64,000 bases of DNA from Nitrososphaerota archaeon (GTDB lineage: Archaea > Thermoproteota > Nitrososphaeria > Nitrososphaerales > Nitrosopumilaceae): NCBI GenBank assembly GCA_016872055.1, contig VHBH01000005.1:28037-92036 (forward strand), written 5' to 3'. Under the pieces are notes generated by a model that saw only the letters and a program-made list of their open reading frames with translations, had not been told where the DNA came from and ran no database searches. Shown in pieces: positions 26,602 through 35,074 of this stretch. Positions within the stretch are counted from its first letter, which is position 1. Each line of letters starts with the position of its first letter. Both the position numbers and the translations under genes were made by a program.

Positions 26602-27352
26602 CTTTTCTATATCCATGACTAAATGTCTTGTCATATAGTTTGGAATATTCATACGACTTAGGCTTTATGACATCACCAATTATAACAATTGCAGTTCGCG
26701 TAATTTTTTGCGCCCAGACTTTCTTGGATATGTCTTCTAGTGTTCCGGTGATGATTTTTTGGTCCGGCCAGCTTGCCCTATATACAACGGCCACAGGCGT
26801 AGTTTTTGGGTATCCGCCCTTAATTGCCTCCTTCACAATGTCAGATAGTAGGTGTACACTAAGATAGAAAATCATTGTAGATTTGTGCTTGGCCAATTCA
26901 GAAATTTGCTCTTCCTTGGGAACCTTGGTGCGCTTTTCTGCACGTGTTATAATCATAGTTTGAGTAACTCCAGGCAACGTCAACTGTAATCCCAATGCAG
27001 CAGATGAAGCCAAAAACGACGTAACACCTGGAACCACAACACATTCTATTCCTTCTTTTTCCAGATTGTCTGTCTGTTCACGAATGGCACCATAAATTGC
27101 AGGATCACCATCGTGAAGTCGTATTGTAAGTTTTTTTTGGGCGACGCCTTGCTTAAGGATCTCAAATATTTCTTCTCGTACTAGGCCAGCCGCATCATAC
27201 ATCTTTGCCTTTTTGCAAATCTTTAGTATTTCATTTGGAATCAAAGAACCAGAATACACCACAACGCCCGCTTTTTGTAGTAATTTTTTTGCCTTGACTG
27301 TTATGAGATCAGGATCGCCAGGACCACACCCAACAAAGTAAACCCTAGACAC
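26585..27352 (-). CDS. cbiF: cobalt-precorrin-4 C11-methyltransferase CbiF/CobM
   Basis: SAM-dependent C11 methylation in corrin ring synthesis. The 255-residue protein begins VYFVGCGPGDPDLITVKAKK (tetrapyrrole methylase P-loop) and has the family VVYSGSLIP, RLHDGDPAIYGAI, VPGVTSFLASSAALG, and TMIFYLSVH stretches; SGSL and DPAIYGAI are the CobM/CbiF type. It overlaps the end of cbiL by 8 bases (cbiL lies upstream), so cbiT-cbiL-cbiF look like an operon separate from the cluster at 3-8 kb. Confidence 0.94.
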   Translation of the reverse strand: MSRVYFVGCGPGDPDLITVKAKKLLQKAGVVVYSGSLIPNEILKICKKAKMYDAAGLVREEIFEILKQGVAQKKLTIRLHDGDPAIYGAIREQTDNLEKEGIECVVVPGVTSFLASSAALGLQLTLPGVTQTMIITRAEKRTKVPKEEQISELAKHKSTMIFYLSVHLLSDIVKEAIKGGYPKTTPVAVVYRASWPDQKIITGTLEDISKKVWAQKITRTAIVIIGDVIKPKSYEYSKLYDKTFSHGYRKAKVKN

Positions 27353-28067
27353 GCTTTACCACCATTATGGAAAAATATTTCGTAGTCATTGTATTTTCGT
27401 TTACCTCACCCAGCGTCATTTTGCGGACAATCTCATTTGACGTACCCAAATCTTGGCCTATTGCAAATATGGAATTATCAGAAAAGCCGGCTTCCTTAAG
27501 CAATTTTATGACCTGATCAAAATAGCGGCCGTCTTTGAGAAATATCATAGTGTCACAGTTTCTTGCTGTCTCTTTTACCCGCGACAGATCATAACAAGAT
27601 GGGATTACTGCCATGGTCTCTGCGCCCTCTGCCAAGCTTATTCCTACCTTTGATGCAAATGTAAACATCGATACTATTCCAGGAATGACGTTGATCTTGA
27701 TGTTCGGATATTTTGTCTGCAATTCTCGATGTAGATATATCCATGTGCTGTACAGGTACGGGTCGCCCACTGTCAGGTATACTACCTTTTTTCCCTCCAT
27801 TACTTTATTGGCTAAAATTTTCGTGTTTTTCTCCCATGTTGTTTCCAGTGTGTCTTTGTCCTTTACCATTGGAAAGACCAAGTTCACTATTTCCGGCATT
27901 TTTGATTTGTCCAATAACGATTCTACCACGGAAAGAGCAATACTTGGCTTGTCCTCTTTTGCCGTAGGACATGCAATGATTTGTGCGTCTTGAATTGCCT
28001 TTACTCCCTTGACTGTAAGCAGCTCTGGATCGCCAGGCCCGCACCCAACACAAATCAAATCATGCAT
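27345..28067 (-). CDS. cbiL: cobalt-precorrin-2 C20-methyltransferase CbiL/CobI
   Basis: SAM-dependent C20 methylation of precorrin-2/cobalt-factor II. The 240-residue protein starts with LICVGCGPGDPELLTVKGVKA and carries TVGDPYLYSTWIYL and VIPGIVSMFTFASKVG, the CobI/CbiL pattern. Start ATG at 28067, 35 bases after the end of cbiT. It overlaps cbiF downstream. The GDPYLYST stretch is the usual feature that separates it from CbiF and CbiH. Confidence 0.94.
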   Translation of the reverse strand: MHDLICVGCGPGDPELLTVKGVKAIQDAQIIACPTAKEDKPSIALSVVESLLDKSKMPEIVNLVFPMVKDKDTLETTWEKNTKILANKVMEGKKVVYLTVGDPYLYSTWIYLHRELQTKYPNIKINVIPGIVSMFTFASKVGISLAEGAETMAVIPSCYDLSRVKETARNCDTMIFLKDGRYFDQVIKLLKEAGFSDNSIFAIGQDLGTSNEIVRKMTLGEVNENTMTTKYFSIMVVKRV

Positions 28068-28102
28068 GTAAGACCAAAAAATTTTCCTAGTTAAAAGCGA
28101 AT

Positions 28103-28693
28103 CTAGGTCTTTGTTGCAGAAATTATTGTCACCGGATTTCTTGCAAGCATCATTGTTCCAGTACTAGTCTTTTTGCTTTTGGATATGGTGATCTGTGTAA
28201 TATCAACATCAGTAAATTCAAGCTTGTATATTACATCCAGTACAGCATACAAAGTTTCAATCAGTATTACACCAATTACTACTCTTGCGCCAGACTTTAG
28301 TTTATCATTGCACAGTGTTACAATATCTTTGGTATCACCTCCTGTACCGCCAATGAAAATCGCATCAGCTAATGGCAGTTCCGGGATTTTCTGCTTAGCA
28401 TCAGATAGTATAAGCTCCACATTTGTGATTCCGAATTTTTCTAGGTTTTTTCGTGTAAGATCTATTGCATTTTTGTCAATGTCTATCCCGTAAATTTTGC
28501 CAGACTTTCCTATTTGTATGCCGGCCTCTACTGTTATGGACCCACTACCGCACCCAATGTCATAGACAGTATCTCCCTCTGATAGACGTGCCTTACTGAT
28601 CTGTATTGCGCGCACCTCTTCTTTTGTTATTGGGACGTCCTCTGTTCTAAAAAATTCCTCGTCAGGTATTCCGGGTGTCTTGTGGTTCCACAT
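28103..28693 (-). CDS. cbiT: cobalt-precorrin-6B C15-methyltransferase (decarboxylating) CbiT
   Basis: Methylates C15 and decarboxylates the acetate side chain at C12; a class I SAM methyltransferase. The 196-residue protein begins MWNHKTPGIPDEEFFR, the conserved CbiT start, and has the SAM motif VYDIGCGSGSITVEAG and ILSDAKQKIPELPLADAIFIGGTGG. I use ATG at 28693: an earlier in-frame start would add a Cys-rich, unrelated extension that lies over the end of the upstream membrane-protein gene (which stops 2 bases away). No CbiE gene is visible in the window. Confidence 0.93.
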   Translation of the reverse strand: MWNHKTPGIPDEEFFRTEDVPITKEEVRAIQISKARLSEGDTVYDIGCGSGSITVEAGIQIGKSGKIYGIDIDKNAIDLTRKNLEKFGITNVELILSDAKQKIPELPLADAIFIGGTGGDTKDIVTLCNDKLKSGARVVIGVILIETLYAVLDVIYKLEFTDVDITQITISKSKKTSTGTMMLARNPVTIISATKT

Positions 28694-28694
28694 A

Positions 28695-29198
28695 TTAAAT
28701 TGGGTTAAGCGGGGCAGTGCCAGTTCCCGGCAGGTGTACCAGTGTGTACGATAAAATCCACATGAACAAGTACAAGAACACATACGTTCCGATTCCTGTC
28801 GTTACTAGTTTTTTTCTGTCAGATGAGGGTAGTCCTATCTTCATACTTTTGCCAATAACAGCAGATGCGATAAACACTATAATCATAAATCCAATTGAGG
28901 CCCATCTTCGCTCCTCGCCATCTATAGAGTCGAACAGAAACGTTGCAATCACGCCGCCAATTGCAGCCATCCCTATTCGTATCCAGAATAATTTGTCCAA
29001 TAGTTTTTTGCGCCTATCAAGCTCGTCCTGACTGTCTGTCGGAGGTACGACCTCTGGGGCTTTGTCATCAGCAGGATCCGACGGATTTGGGGATTTCTTT
29101 TTTGGATGCTTCAATGAAATTTCTAAGGGTGACTCGAGCAAGTCTGGTTTAAAACGTTTGGTCGCACTCAGTTCATTAGTAGAGCACGACTGAGACAT
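28695..29198 (-). CDS. three-helix membrane protein, EMC6-like in outline
   Basis: A protein of up to 167 residues with a polar, proline- and charge-rich N-terminal half and three hydrophobic segments at about residues 72-92, 97-117 and 136-155. The size and three-helix layout resemble archaeal EMC6-like proteins, a loose topological match only. The upstream ATG at 29198 lies 3 bases from the divergent rqcH start, so a later start in the polar region is quite possible. It leads a same-strand run with cbiT; its link with cobalamin is unproven. Confidence 0.55.
   Translation of the reverse strand: MSQSCSTNELSATKRFKPDLLESPLEISLKHPKKKSPNPSDPADDKAPEVVPPTDSQDELDRRKKLLDKLFWIRIGMAAIGGVIATFLFDSIDGEERRWASIGFMIIVFIASAVIGKSMKIGLPSSDRKKLVTTGIGTYVFLYLFMWILSYTLVHLPGTGTAPLNPI
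29148..29155 (+). promoter_or_regulatory. TATA-like box for the RqcH gene
   Basis: TTTAAAAC at about 29148-29155 is followed 47 bases later by the rqcH ATG. It lies inside the 5' part of the divergent membrane-protein gene. Confidence 0.35.
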
Positions 29199-29201
29199 AC
29201 C

Positions 29202-31130
29202 ATGGGACTAGCTGGAATAGAGCTTGCGTTTTTGGTCAGGAATATTTCTGAGAAAACTCGAGATTACTATGTCAACAATATTTATTCGATAAACCAGAAC
29301 AGCATTCTATTCAAGCTGCACCATCCAGAAAAGCCAGACTTGTTCTTGGTGGTCTCGTCAATTGGGATGTGGTTTACTGGAATCAAAATCGAGGCTTTGG
29401 AAGAAAACAAACTTGTAAAAAGGCTACGCGATGATCTATTGCGGCTTAAGCTGGTCAAAATAGAGCAGATTGGAGTCGAGCGAATCGCATATCTGACATT
29501 TTCCGGGTTTGATAAGGAGTTTGTCCTGATTTGTGAGTTTTTTGGCGACGGAAATATTTTGTTGTGTAATAAGGATCTCAAGGTTTTGGCATTATTACAT
29601 TCAATCCAAGTACGACATCGGGAGCTTCGTGTTGGTACAATCTATACACCACCACCCCAAAAAGGCCTCAACATTTTTGAGATAACTCCAGAGAATTTTG
29701 TCGAATTAAAATCAATTACAACGCCGATTGCAAAATGGTTTGGCAGAACATTTGGCCTGCCGACAAAATATGCTGAAGAAATACTTCGGTCCGCAAATGT
29801 AAGTCCTGAACTTGCAGCAAATGTAGTCACAGATCAAAATATTATAGATTTGGTATCATCTGCAAAAACCCTAGTTGGTACAATAATTTCCGGTAACCAT
29901 ACACCTACAATTGTAAAAACAGAAGACGGTCTAGATGTATATCCAGTTTCTGTTACAATACCAAATTCTGAGCAAGAACCCTCCCCAAGCTTCATGGAAG
30001 GCCTAGACAAAATATTCTCAAAGATAATACTTGAAAAGGGAAAGGAGATAAAATCTGGCTCACTCGACAAAAAAATTACAGACATCCAGTCGACAATAGA
30101 CGAGCAAAGTAGGGCAATATCACTGGTAAAGGAAAAGGCGGAAAAAATCTCCAGTGTGGCAAAATCTCTATACACGTTTTCCTCTCATGGTATAACAAAC
30201 ATCACTGACCCTGCAGCATCTGAAAATCTAAAATCACAAAACGCAGAACTAGTCAAGGATAGAGGAATATTATTTCTCAAAATAGACGATGAGAAAATCC
30301 AGATAAAGGCAGACGCGTCGTTTCCTGCACTCGCGTCAACTCTGTTCAACGAGGCAAAGAGGCAGTCTTCTGCAATAGAATTAATCGAGTCATTGAGAAG
30401 AAAAAACCAAAAAGAAATTGACAAGCTCAAGTCCAAGTCGCAAGAGACAAAGAAGGCAGTCTTTTATACGGAATTTAAGAAAAAGGAATGGTTTGAGAGA
30501 TATAGGTGGTTTTACACATCTGATGGCCTGCTAGCAATTGGCGGCAGGGATTCGTCGTCAAACTCAGCCATAATACGAAAGCAACTTGCAAAAAACGACA
30601 AGGTCTTTCATGCAGAGATTTTCGGCTCACCGTTTTTTGTTCTAAAGGGCACTCCAGAATCATTGCCGTTTGATTCTCTAAATGAAGTAGCACAGGCAAC
30701 TGTCTGCTTTAGTCGTGCATGGCGCGAAGCAATGTATGGCATGAGCGCATACTGGATAAATCCAGATCAGGTAAAAAAAGCAGCACCAAGCGGGCAGTTC
30801 CTCTCCAGAGGATCATTTGTCTTGGAAGGCCACAAAAATTTCATCAAGGCGCCAAACCTGAAGCTTGCAGTTGGAATTTTGTATCATGATGAGCGATATA
30901 TCATAACGTGCGGGCCGCCAGAACCAATTAAAAAGATCTGCATTTGTTATGCAATAATAGAACCAGGACTAGACGAGATGACAGAATGCGCAAAGAGATT
31001 ACGAGTGGAATTCATAAAATTGCAGGAAGACATTGCAAAACAGTTCACCATTGACGATTTTGTACGAGCGCTTCCTGCAGGCGAGAGTCACATTACAGAA
31101 TCAGGCAACACCAAAGTTGAGTCACCCTAG
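29202..31130 (+). CDS. rqcH: RqcH/NEMF/Rqc2 homologue (NFACT protein)
   Basis: A ribosome quality-control factor that binds stalled 50S-peptidyl-tRNA and, in its relatives, directs C-terminal tailing. The 642-residue protein begins with the NFACT-N module (MGLAGIELAFLVRN; GMWFTG; VERIAYLTFSG; LLHSIQVRHRELRVGTIYTPPP), has a coiled-coil middle (about residues 280-330 and 385-425, Lys/Glu rich), and a C-terminal NFACT-R domain (KKEWFERYRWFYTSDGLLAIGGRDSSSN, with the landmark YRWFYTSDG). It ends just before the Mut7-C gene, with a 14-base overlap if that gene starts at TTG 31117. Confidence 0.92.
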   Translation: MGLAGIELAFLVRNISEKTRDYYVNNIYSINQNSILFKLHHPEKPDLFLVVSSIGMWFTGIKIEALEENKLVKRLRDDLLRLKLVKIEQIGVERIAYLTFSGFDKEFVLICEFFGDGNILLCNKDLKVLALLHSIQVRHRELRVGTIYTPPPQKGLNIFEITPENFVELKSITTPIAKWFGRTFGLPTKYAEEILRSANVSPELAANVVTDQNIIDLVSSAKTLVGTIISGNHTPTIVKTEDGLDVYPVSVTIPNSEQEPSPSFMEGLDKIFSKIILEKGKEIKSGSLDKKITDIQSTIDEQSRAISLVKEKAEKISSVAKSLYTFSSHGITNITDPAASENLKSQNAELVKDRGILFLKIDDEKIQIKADASFPALASTLFNEAKRQSSAIELIESLRRKNQKEIDKLKSKSQETKKAVFYTEFKKKEWFERYRWFYTSDGLLAIGGRDSSSNSAIIRKQLAKNDKVFHAEIFGSPFFVLKGTPESLPFDSLNEVAQATVCFSRAWREAMYGMSAYWINPDQVKKAAPSGQFLSRGSFVLEGHKNFIKAPNLKLAVGILYHDERYIITCGPPEPIKKICICYAIIEPGLDEMTECAKRLRVEFIKLQEDIAKQFTIDDFVRALPAGESHITESGNTKVESP

Positions 31131-31590
31131 TTTTTTAACAGACGCAATGCTTGGAACAATAGCAAAAAAACTCCGAATTTTTGGCTTTGACTGCAAATAT
31201 CACAATACAATGAATGATAATGACCTGATACTTGCGGCAAAAAAAGAAAATCGAATCATAATAACTAGAGACTCTAGACTTGCGGCAAATGCAGTCCAGT
31301 CCCACATTACAACAATAGAGCTAGAGACAGACACAGAAAAAGAGCAGCTAGTCGAAATTGCGCATAAAATAAACTTGGAGAAATTTTCTATTGACTATTC
31401 TAGATGTTCGTTGTGTAACGGTATGTTAGAACAGGTAGAAAAATATGCAATAATAGAAAAAATTCCGCCAAGAATTGCAGAATCTGTGGAAAAGTTCTGG
31501 CAGTGCAAAGATTGTAATCATATCTATTGGGTGGGAACTCATATTAGAAACTTGGAAAAATTAATTGCAGAAATAAATGGCATCATTTAG
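31117..31590 (+). CDS. Mut7-C RNase-domain protein
   Basis: A protein of about 157 residues related to the Mut7-C (DUF82) family, PIN-like nucleases with a zinc ribbon. It starts, in my choice, at TTG 31117, which gives SHPSFLTDAMLGTIAKKLRIFGFDCKYHN with the family FLxDAMLGxLAxxLRxxGFD motif early. D in TDAM, the D of IITRDSRL, and four cysteines (RCSLCNGML and QCKDCNHIYW) are visible. An upstream in-frame ATG at 31033 would overlap rqcH by about 100 bases. It overlaps the AMMECR1 gene by 14 bases. Confidence 0.85.
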   Translation: MSHPSFLTDAMLGTIAKKLRIFGFDCKYHNTMNDNDLILAAKKENRIIITRDSRLAANAVQSHITTIELETDTEKEQLVEIAHKINLEKFSIDYSRCSLCNGMLEQVEKYAIIEKIPPRIAESVEKFWQCKDCNHIYWVGTHIRNLEKLIAEINGII

Positions 31591-32182
31591 CATAACAGAT
31601 CAGGATGGCCAGCTTCTAGTATCTATTGCAAGAAAAGTTGTGACAGAATTTGTCAGTAGTGGTAATAGACTGGCTCTTGGCAAAGACATTGAGACAAGAC
31701 TGTCCTTTGATGCAGGAATCTTTGTTACACTAAACTCTAAAAATGTTCTACGAGGCTGCATTGGATTTGCCCTGCCAAGAAAGATCTCAGAATCATTGCC
31801 AGAGGCAGCAATTGCAGCTGCAACAGAAGATCCAAGGTTTTCTCCAGTGGAAAAAGTGGAGCTTGGCAACATCATATTTGAGGTTACAGTGCTTACACCC
31901 CCAGAAGAAATACACGTAAATGATCCTGCCATACTCCCAGACAAGATCATAGTCGGACGGCACGGCCTGATAATAAAACAGGGATACAATTCTGGATTGT
32001 TACTGCCGCAGGTACCGGTGGAATACGGCTGGACAGAAAAAGAATTTCTAGATCATACCTGCCAAAAAGCCGGCCTACCCTCAAAATGCTGGATGCAAAA
32101 ACAAACTAGAGTATTTTCATTTGAGGGAATAATCTTCAAGGAAACAAAGCCAGGCGGCGTAATAATTCGAGAAGATCTATAG
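31577..32182 (+). CDS. AMMECR1-domain protein
   Basis: A 201-residue protein of the AMMECR1 family (TIGR00296/COG2078). The signature LRGCIGFALP (near residue 58), the EDPRFSPV stretch and the late GLLLPQVPVEYGWTEKEFLDHTCQKAGL region are well kept. Function in archaea is not settled; in eukaryotes homologues associate with Memo and other proteins. It starts with ATG at 31577 inside the end of the Mut7-C gene. Its stop lies in CTATAG shared with the convergent aconitase-X small subunit. Confidence 0.92.
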   Translation: MASFSITDQDGQLLVSIARKVVTEFVSSGNRLALGKDIETRLSFDAGIFVTLNSKNVLRGCIGFALPRKISESLPEAAIAAATEDPRFSPVEKVELGNIIFEVTVLTPPEEIHVNDPAILPDKIIVGRHGLIIKQGYNSGLLLPQVPVEYGWTEKEFLDHTCQKAGLPSKCWMQKQTRVFSFEGIIFKETKPGGVIIREDL

Positions 32183-32551
32183 CTTGCCAGAATCAGTGTC
32201 TAGTGTGAGGCTGGAACCGTTTTGCAGTTTGTCAAATTCCTGCTCACTTGCAATTACAAGTGGGATGTTTGCAAGGGCACATCCAGAGGCCACAGTCAAG
32301 TCGACTTTTTTGCAAATCATAGCAGCCGGTGCAGAATTGTTTGATTTTATTGAATATATGGTATAGGCCCCGACGCTGCTTCCAACTCCGTTTGGAAAAA
32401 CAAGAATTGAGTCCTTCATCGGCATGTTAAACAGATCATGCTTTGAATCATGAATTATTCCCGTTTTTTTGTCGACTGTGCCAAGAAAGTTAATCGGTAT
32501 GTTTGTCTTGAGAATTTTTCCCTGTGTCTTTCCTGCAACAATAACCTTCAT
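32177..32551 (-). CDS. aconitase X small (swivel, DUF126) subunit
   Basis: A 124-residue DUF126 protein that pairs with the aconitase-X large subunit encoded directly upstream. In archaea the pair acts as phosphomevalonate dehydratase, making trans-anhydromevalonate 5-phosphate in the modified mevalonate pathway for isoprenoid lipids. It shows the family PNGVGSSVGAYTIYSI motif (about residues 52-67) and the swivel-domain outline. Its ATG overlaps the large subunit's stop by 4 bases. Assigning the substrate is inference from the archaeal context. Confidence 0.88.
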   Translation of the reverse strand: MKVIVAGKTQGKILKTNIPINFLGTVDKKTGIIHDSKHDLFNMPMKDSILVFPNGVGSSVGAYTIYSIKSNNSAPAAMICKKVDLTVASGCALANIPLVIASEQEFDKLQNGSSLTLDTDSGKL

Positions 32552-33702
32552 CTTGTTTCATCTGATATTATTTGCGAGAGTGGTTTGAGGTTTACACCTA
32601 CGCCATTAGAATTATTCAGGTAATATGCTCCCTTGATGCTGTTTGTAGTAACAGAGTCTATCTCGTTTTTATCGACAAGTGGAGAAAGACACGTACAACA
32701 GTCAGAGAGAATTTCACAGCCTGCTCTCTCTATTTCGTTTGTGTATCCGAGCTTTCTAGCATGCTCTTGGACAGTTCTTGGGCAAAAAACCATGCATCGC
32801 TTTGAAAATTCACGCCCCTTTAACATTGAGGAAAGATCTGCAATTTCCTGCAGTCCAAGCTGCGGGCTGCCCAGGGTTATGATATCTCCCTTGTCTGCGG
32901 TGTTTAGCTCATCATGGATTTTTTGCATTTCCTTTTTGTCAAAGTCGACTTTTTCTGAGCCAGGTGTTTCTTCTCCTAGAATAAACTTGCCACACCTGCC
33001 AGATGTGCCCATCCCACCGCACAATGCCTTGCATTTACGCCTATCCATGCCTGAAACACCAGATAACTGCACTGCATTATCAGCTATTTTGCCTGCAAAA
33101 TATCCAAGCATTCCAAATTCAAGCTCGTCTGGATTTTCTAGCCTCATTCGAATTGTAAGATTTGGTGTATCGGCAATCCTAAGATCCGAATATGGTGATT
33201 TGCCTGAAAGTGCGCTAGCTAAAGCAGAAAATGCGCTTTCCTTATTTGTTTTTAGGTTGCCAATCGAATTTGCATAGATTGCCGCATTGCTTTCAGCAAA
33301 AGAGACCTGCGTTCCCTTTTCCGGCAGATCAAATATTTCGTATGGAACACACGAAAAAGAAGGAATGACTCCCATTTTCTTGTACGAGTCTGCAATGCTT
33401 TTTTGTTTTCGTACAAATTCTTCTGACAAATTATATTTTGATACGGAATCAAAGTCAAAGCCCATTGGGTTTACTGTAGTCATCACTTTTACCTTGGCAT
33501 CTAGGGATAATTTTGATAGAAATTCTTCCCCTGCGTCACCAATTGTGTTATAGTTGACGCCGGAAAGATGTGCCCACTTGATTGGAACTAGTTTTTGTGC
33601 ATTTGTTGCCTCGCCTGTTGCAACCAAAATTCTATATGCAGTCTCTAGTGTTTCTCCATATTCACCCTTTAGTGCAAGCTCTTCTTCTCTTGTTAGCTCC
33701 AT
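32548..33702 (-). CDS. aconitase X large subunit (phosphomevalonate dehydratase)
   Basis: A 384-residue AcnX catalytic subunit with a 4Fe-4S cluster. It shows IKWAHLSGVNYNTIGDAG (near residue 46), MTTVNPMGFD, CVPYEI, and late cysteine-containing RCMVFCPRTVQEHARKLG and CEILSDCCTC stretches typical of the family. I start it at ATG 33702 (MELTREEELALKGEYG), the conserved start; the longer frame to 33864 adds a His- and Cys-rich non-conserved piece that overlaps the nth gene. It is upstream of the small subunit and overlaps it by 4 bases. Confidence 0.9.
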   Translation of the reverse strand: MELTREEELALKGEYGETLETAYRILVATGEATNAQKLVPIKWAHLSGVNYNTIGDAGEEFLSKLSLDAKVKVMTTVNPMGFDFDSVSKYNLSEEFVRKQKSIADSYKKMGVIPSFSCVPYEIFDLPEKGTQVSFAESNAAIYANSIGNLKTNKESAFSALASALSGKSPYSDLRIADTPNLTIRMRLENPDELEFGMLGYFAGKIADNAVQLSGVSGMDRRKCKALCGGMGTSGRCGKFILGEETPGSEKVDFDKKEMQKIHDELNTADKGDIITLGSPQLGLQEIADLSSMLKGREFSKRCMVFCPRTVQEHARKLGYTNEIERAGCEILSDCCTCLSPLVDKNEIDSVTTNSIKGAYYLNNSNGVGVNLKPLSQIISDETR

Positions 33703-33740
33703 GGTATGAATTGCTTTTTGGCAGTATAATACTTGTTGCA

Positions 33741-33750
33741 GGTTTATTAT
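33741..33750 (+). promoter_or_regulatory. TATA-like box for nth
   Basis: GGTTTATTAT lies about 22-31 bases before ATG 33772, the distance of a leaderless archaeal promoter, and supports that start over the upstream TTG. Confidence 0.4.
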
Positions 33751-33771
33751 TGGATATGCACAAAAAAAATC

Positions 33772-34425
33772 ATGCAGAGGATTCTCTCCGGCATGATTCA
33801 AACCATGAATGCAGTCAAGCCACCAAGAATGACTGCATTGCGGGAGCTTCGTGAATCCGAGCAAGGAGATCCGTTTGCAATTCTGATTGGTACTATCTTG
33901 TCGGCAAGAACCAAAGACGAGAACACTGCCAGAGTCGTAAAATCACTGTTTTTGCGCTACAAGAACGCAAAGGAATTGGCAGGGGCCAAAGTAAAGGATG
34001 TTGAAAAAATTATCCACTCAATTGGGTTTTATCACGTCAAGGCAAGGCGAATTATACAAGTAGCAAAGATAATTCACACACAATATAAGGGAAAAATCCC
34101 AGAAAACATGGATTTACTGGTGGGCCTGCCAGGGGTAGGCCGAAAGACGGCAAACTGTGTCTTGGTGTATGCGTTTGAGAAGCCTGCAATACCTGTAGAC
34201 GTTCACGTACATCGAATCTCAAACAGATTAGGGCTCGTCCAAACCAAGACGCCAGAGCAGACAGAGCAAGAACTAATGAAGAAAATCCCAAAAAAATTCT
34301 GGCTTCAGATAAATGACACATTTGTCATGTATGGCCAAAACATTTGCAAACCAATTTCCCCAATGTGTGATGTCTGCAAAATAAAAAAGCTCTGCAAGTA
34401 TTATTCTATGAAGAACGGCGCTTAG
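33772..34425 (+). CDS. nth: endonuclease III (Nth)
   Basis: Base-excision-repair glycosylase and AP lyase for oxidised pyrimidines. The protein of about 217 residues has the helix-hairpin-helix LVGLPGVGRKTANCVL with the active lysine, the catalytic Asp in PVDVHVHRISNRLG, and the 4Fe-4S motif CKPISPMCDVCKIKKLC (C-x6-C-x2-C-x5-C). I use ATG 33772; an in-frame TTG at 33733 would put the promoter inside the gene. It overlaps the end of the convergent membrane-protein gene by 20 bases. Confidence 0.93.
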   Translation: MQRILSGMIQTMNAVKPPRMTALRELRESEQGDPFAILIGTILSARTKDENTARVVKSLFLRYKNAKELAGAKVKDVEKIIHSIGFYHVKARRIIQVAKIIHTQYKGKIPENMDLLVGLPGVGRKTANCVLVYAFEKPAIPVDVHVHRISNRLGLVQTKTPEQTEQELMKKIPKKFWLQINDTFVMYGQNICKPISPMCDVCKIKKLCKYYSMKNGA

Positions 34426-35074
34426 TCAGCAATAGTACGCCGATCAGGGCACCAACTCCGCCTGCCACAAAGAACGGATAATAATGAAATGGATTCTTTG
34501 ATGCATCTCCAGACATAACACCCACGGTAAACGTTCCAGAGTTTATTGCCGGAGGATCGGTTGGCTCGTTTATACCATACACAGAATAGCCACCAACTAC
34601 AAAGTTTTTTAGATCAATTCCGTCAACTACGGTTCTTTGGCCGTTGTTAACCATAATTCCGTGCGAGTCGCCGTATGCTATAACCACGTCTTTTCCATCG
34701 AACCATCCGTTCTTGTCAATCCTTGTTGCAGGTAGATATCCTTCTTCTGGAAAATTGATTGCAACCCAGAACTTTCGCTCAGGTGGACTCCCCATACCTA
34801 TTTCGACGAACTTGTTTTCTATTTTTGCATCATATAGACGCAGTACGGCGTTTCCGTTTGGATTTGAGTAAAGGAGTTCATTAATGATAGTGACTTGCCA
34901 AGAGACGGGATGTTCATTTTTTAGCGGAATTATTGTGATGTCTTCTCGCATTTTGTTAAAGTCACTTGGTGGAACGCTGATGTTTTCTAATGACAGCGAT
35001 GGGTTGCTGTGTTCATTTGCATATGCAGGAATGGCCAAAGACATTGCAAGTAAGAATAAGATTAGGAATTTCAT
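34406..35074 (-). CDS. secreted, C-terminally anchored surface protein
   Basis: A 222-residue protein with an N-terminal signal peptide (residues 2-19, [18 protein letters not shown], likely cut after AYA), an extracellular domain of mainly beta character, and a C-terminal membrane segment (about 198-215, [17 protein letters not shown]) followed by KRRSS. That is the layout of a surface protein anchored at its C-terminus. I do not recognise the domain. It overlaps the ATP sulfurylase gene's stop by 4 bases, so it is translationally coupled to sulfate-assimilation genes; a link to them is not shown by its sequence. Confidence 0.7.
   Translation of the reverse strand: MKFLILFLLAMSLAIPAYANEHSNPSLSLENISVPPSDFNKMREDITIIPLKNEHPVSWQVTIINELLYSNPNGNAVLRLYDAKIENKFVEIGMGSPPERKFWVAINFPEEGYLPATRIDKNGWFDGKDVVIAYGDSHGIMVNNGQRTVVDGIDLKNFVVGGYSVYGINEPTDPPAINSGTFTVGVMSGDASKNPFHYYPFFVAGGVGALIGVLLLTKRRSS

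Noticed and set aside
28693..28783. Longer start for CbiT
   Set aside because: The extension is Cys-rich and lies over the end of the membrane-protein gene; the conserved start is MWNHKTPG.
33702..33864. Longer start for the aconitase-X large subunit
   Set aside because: The added residues are Cys/His-rich, not conserved, and overlap the nth gene and its promoter.
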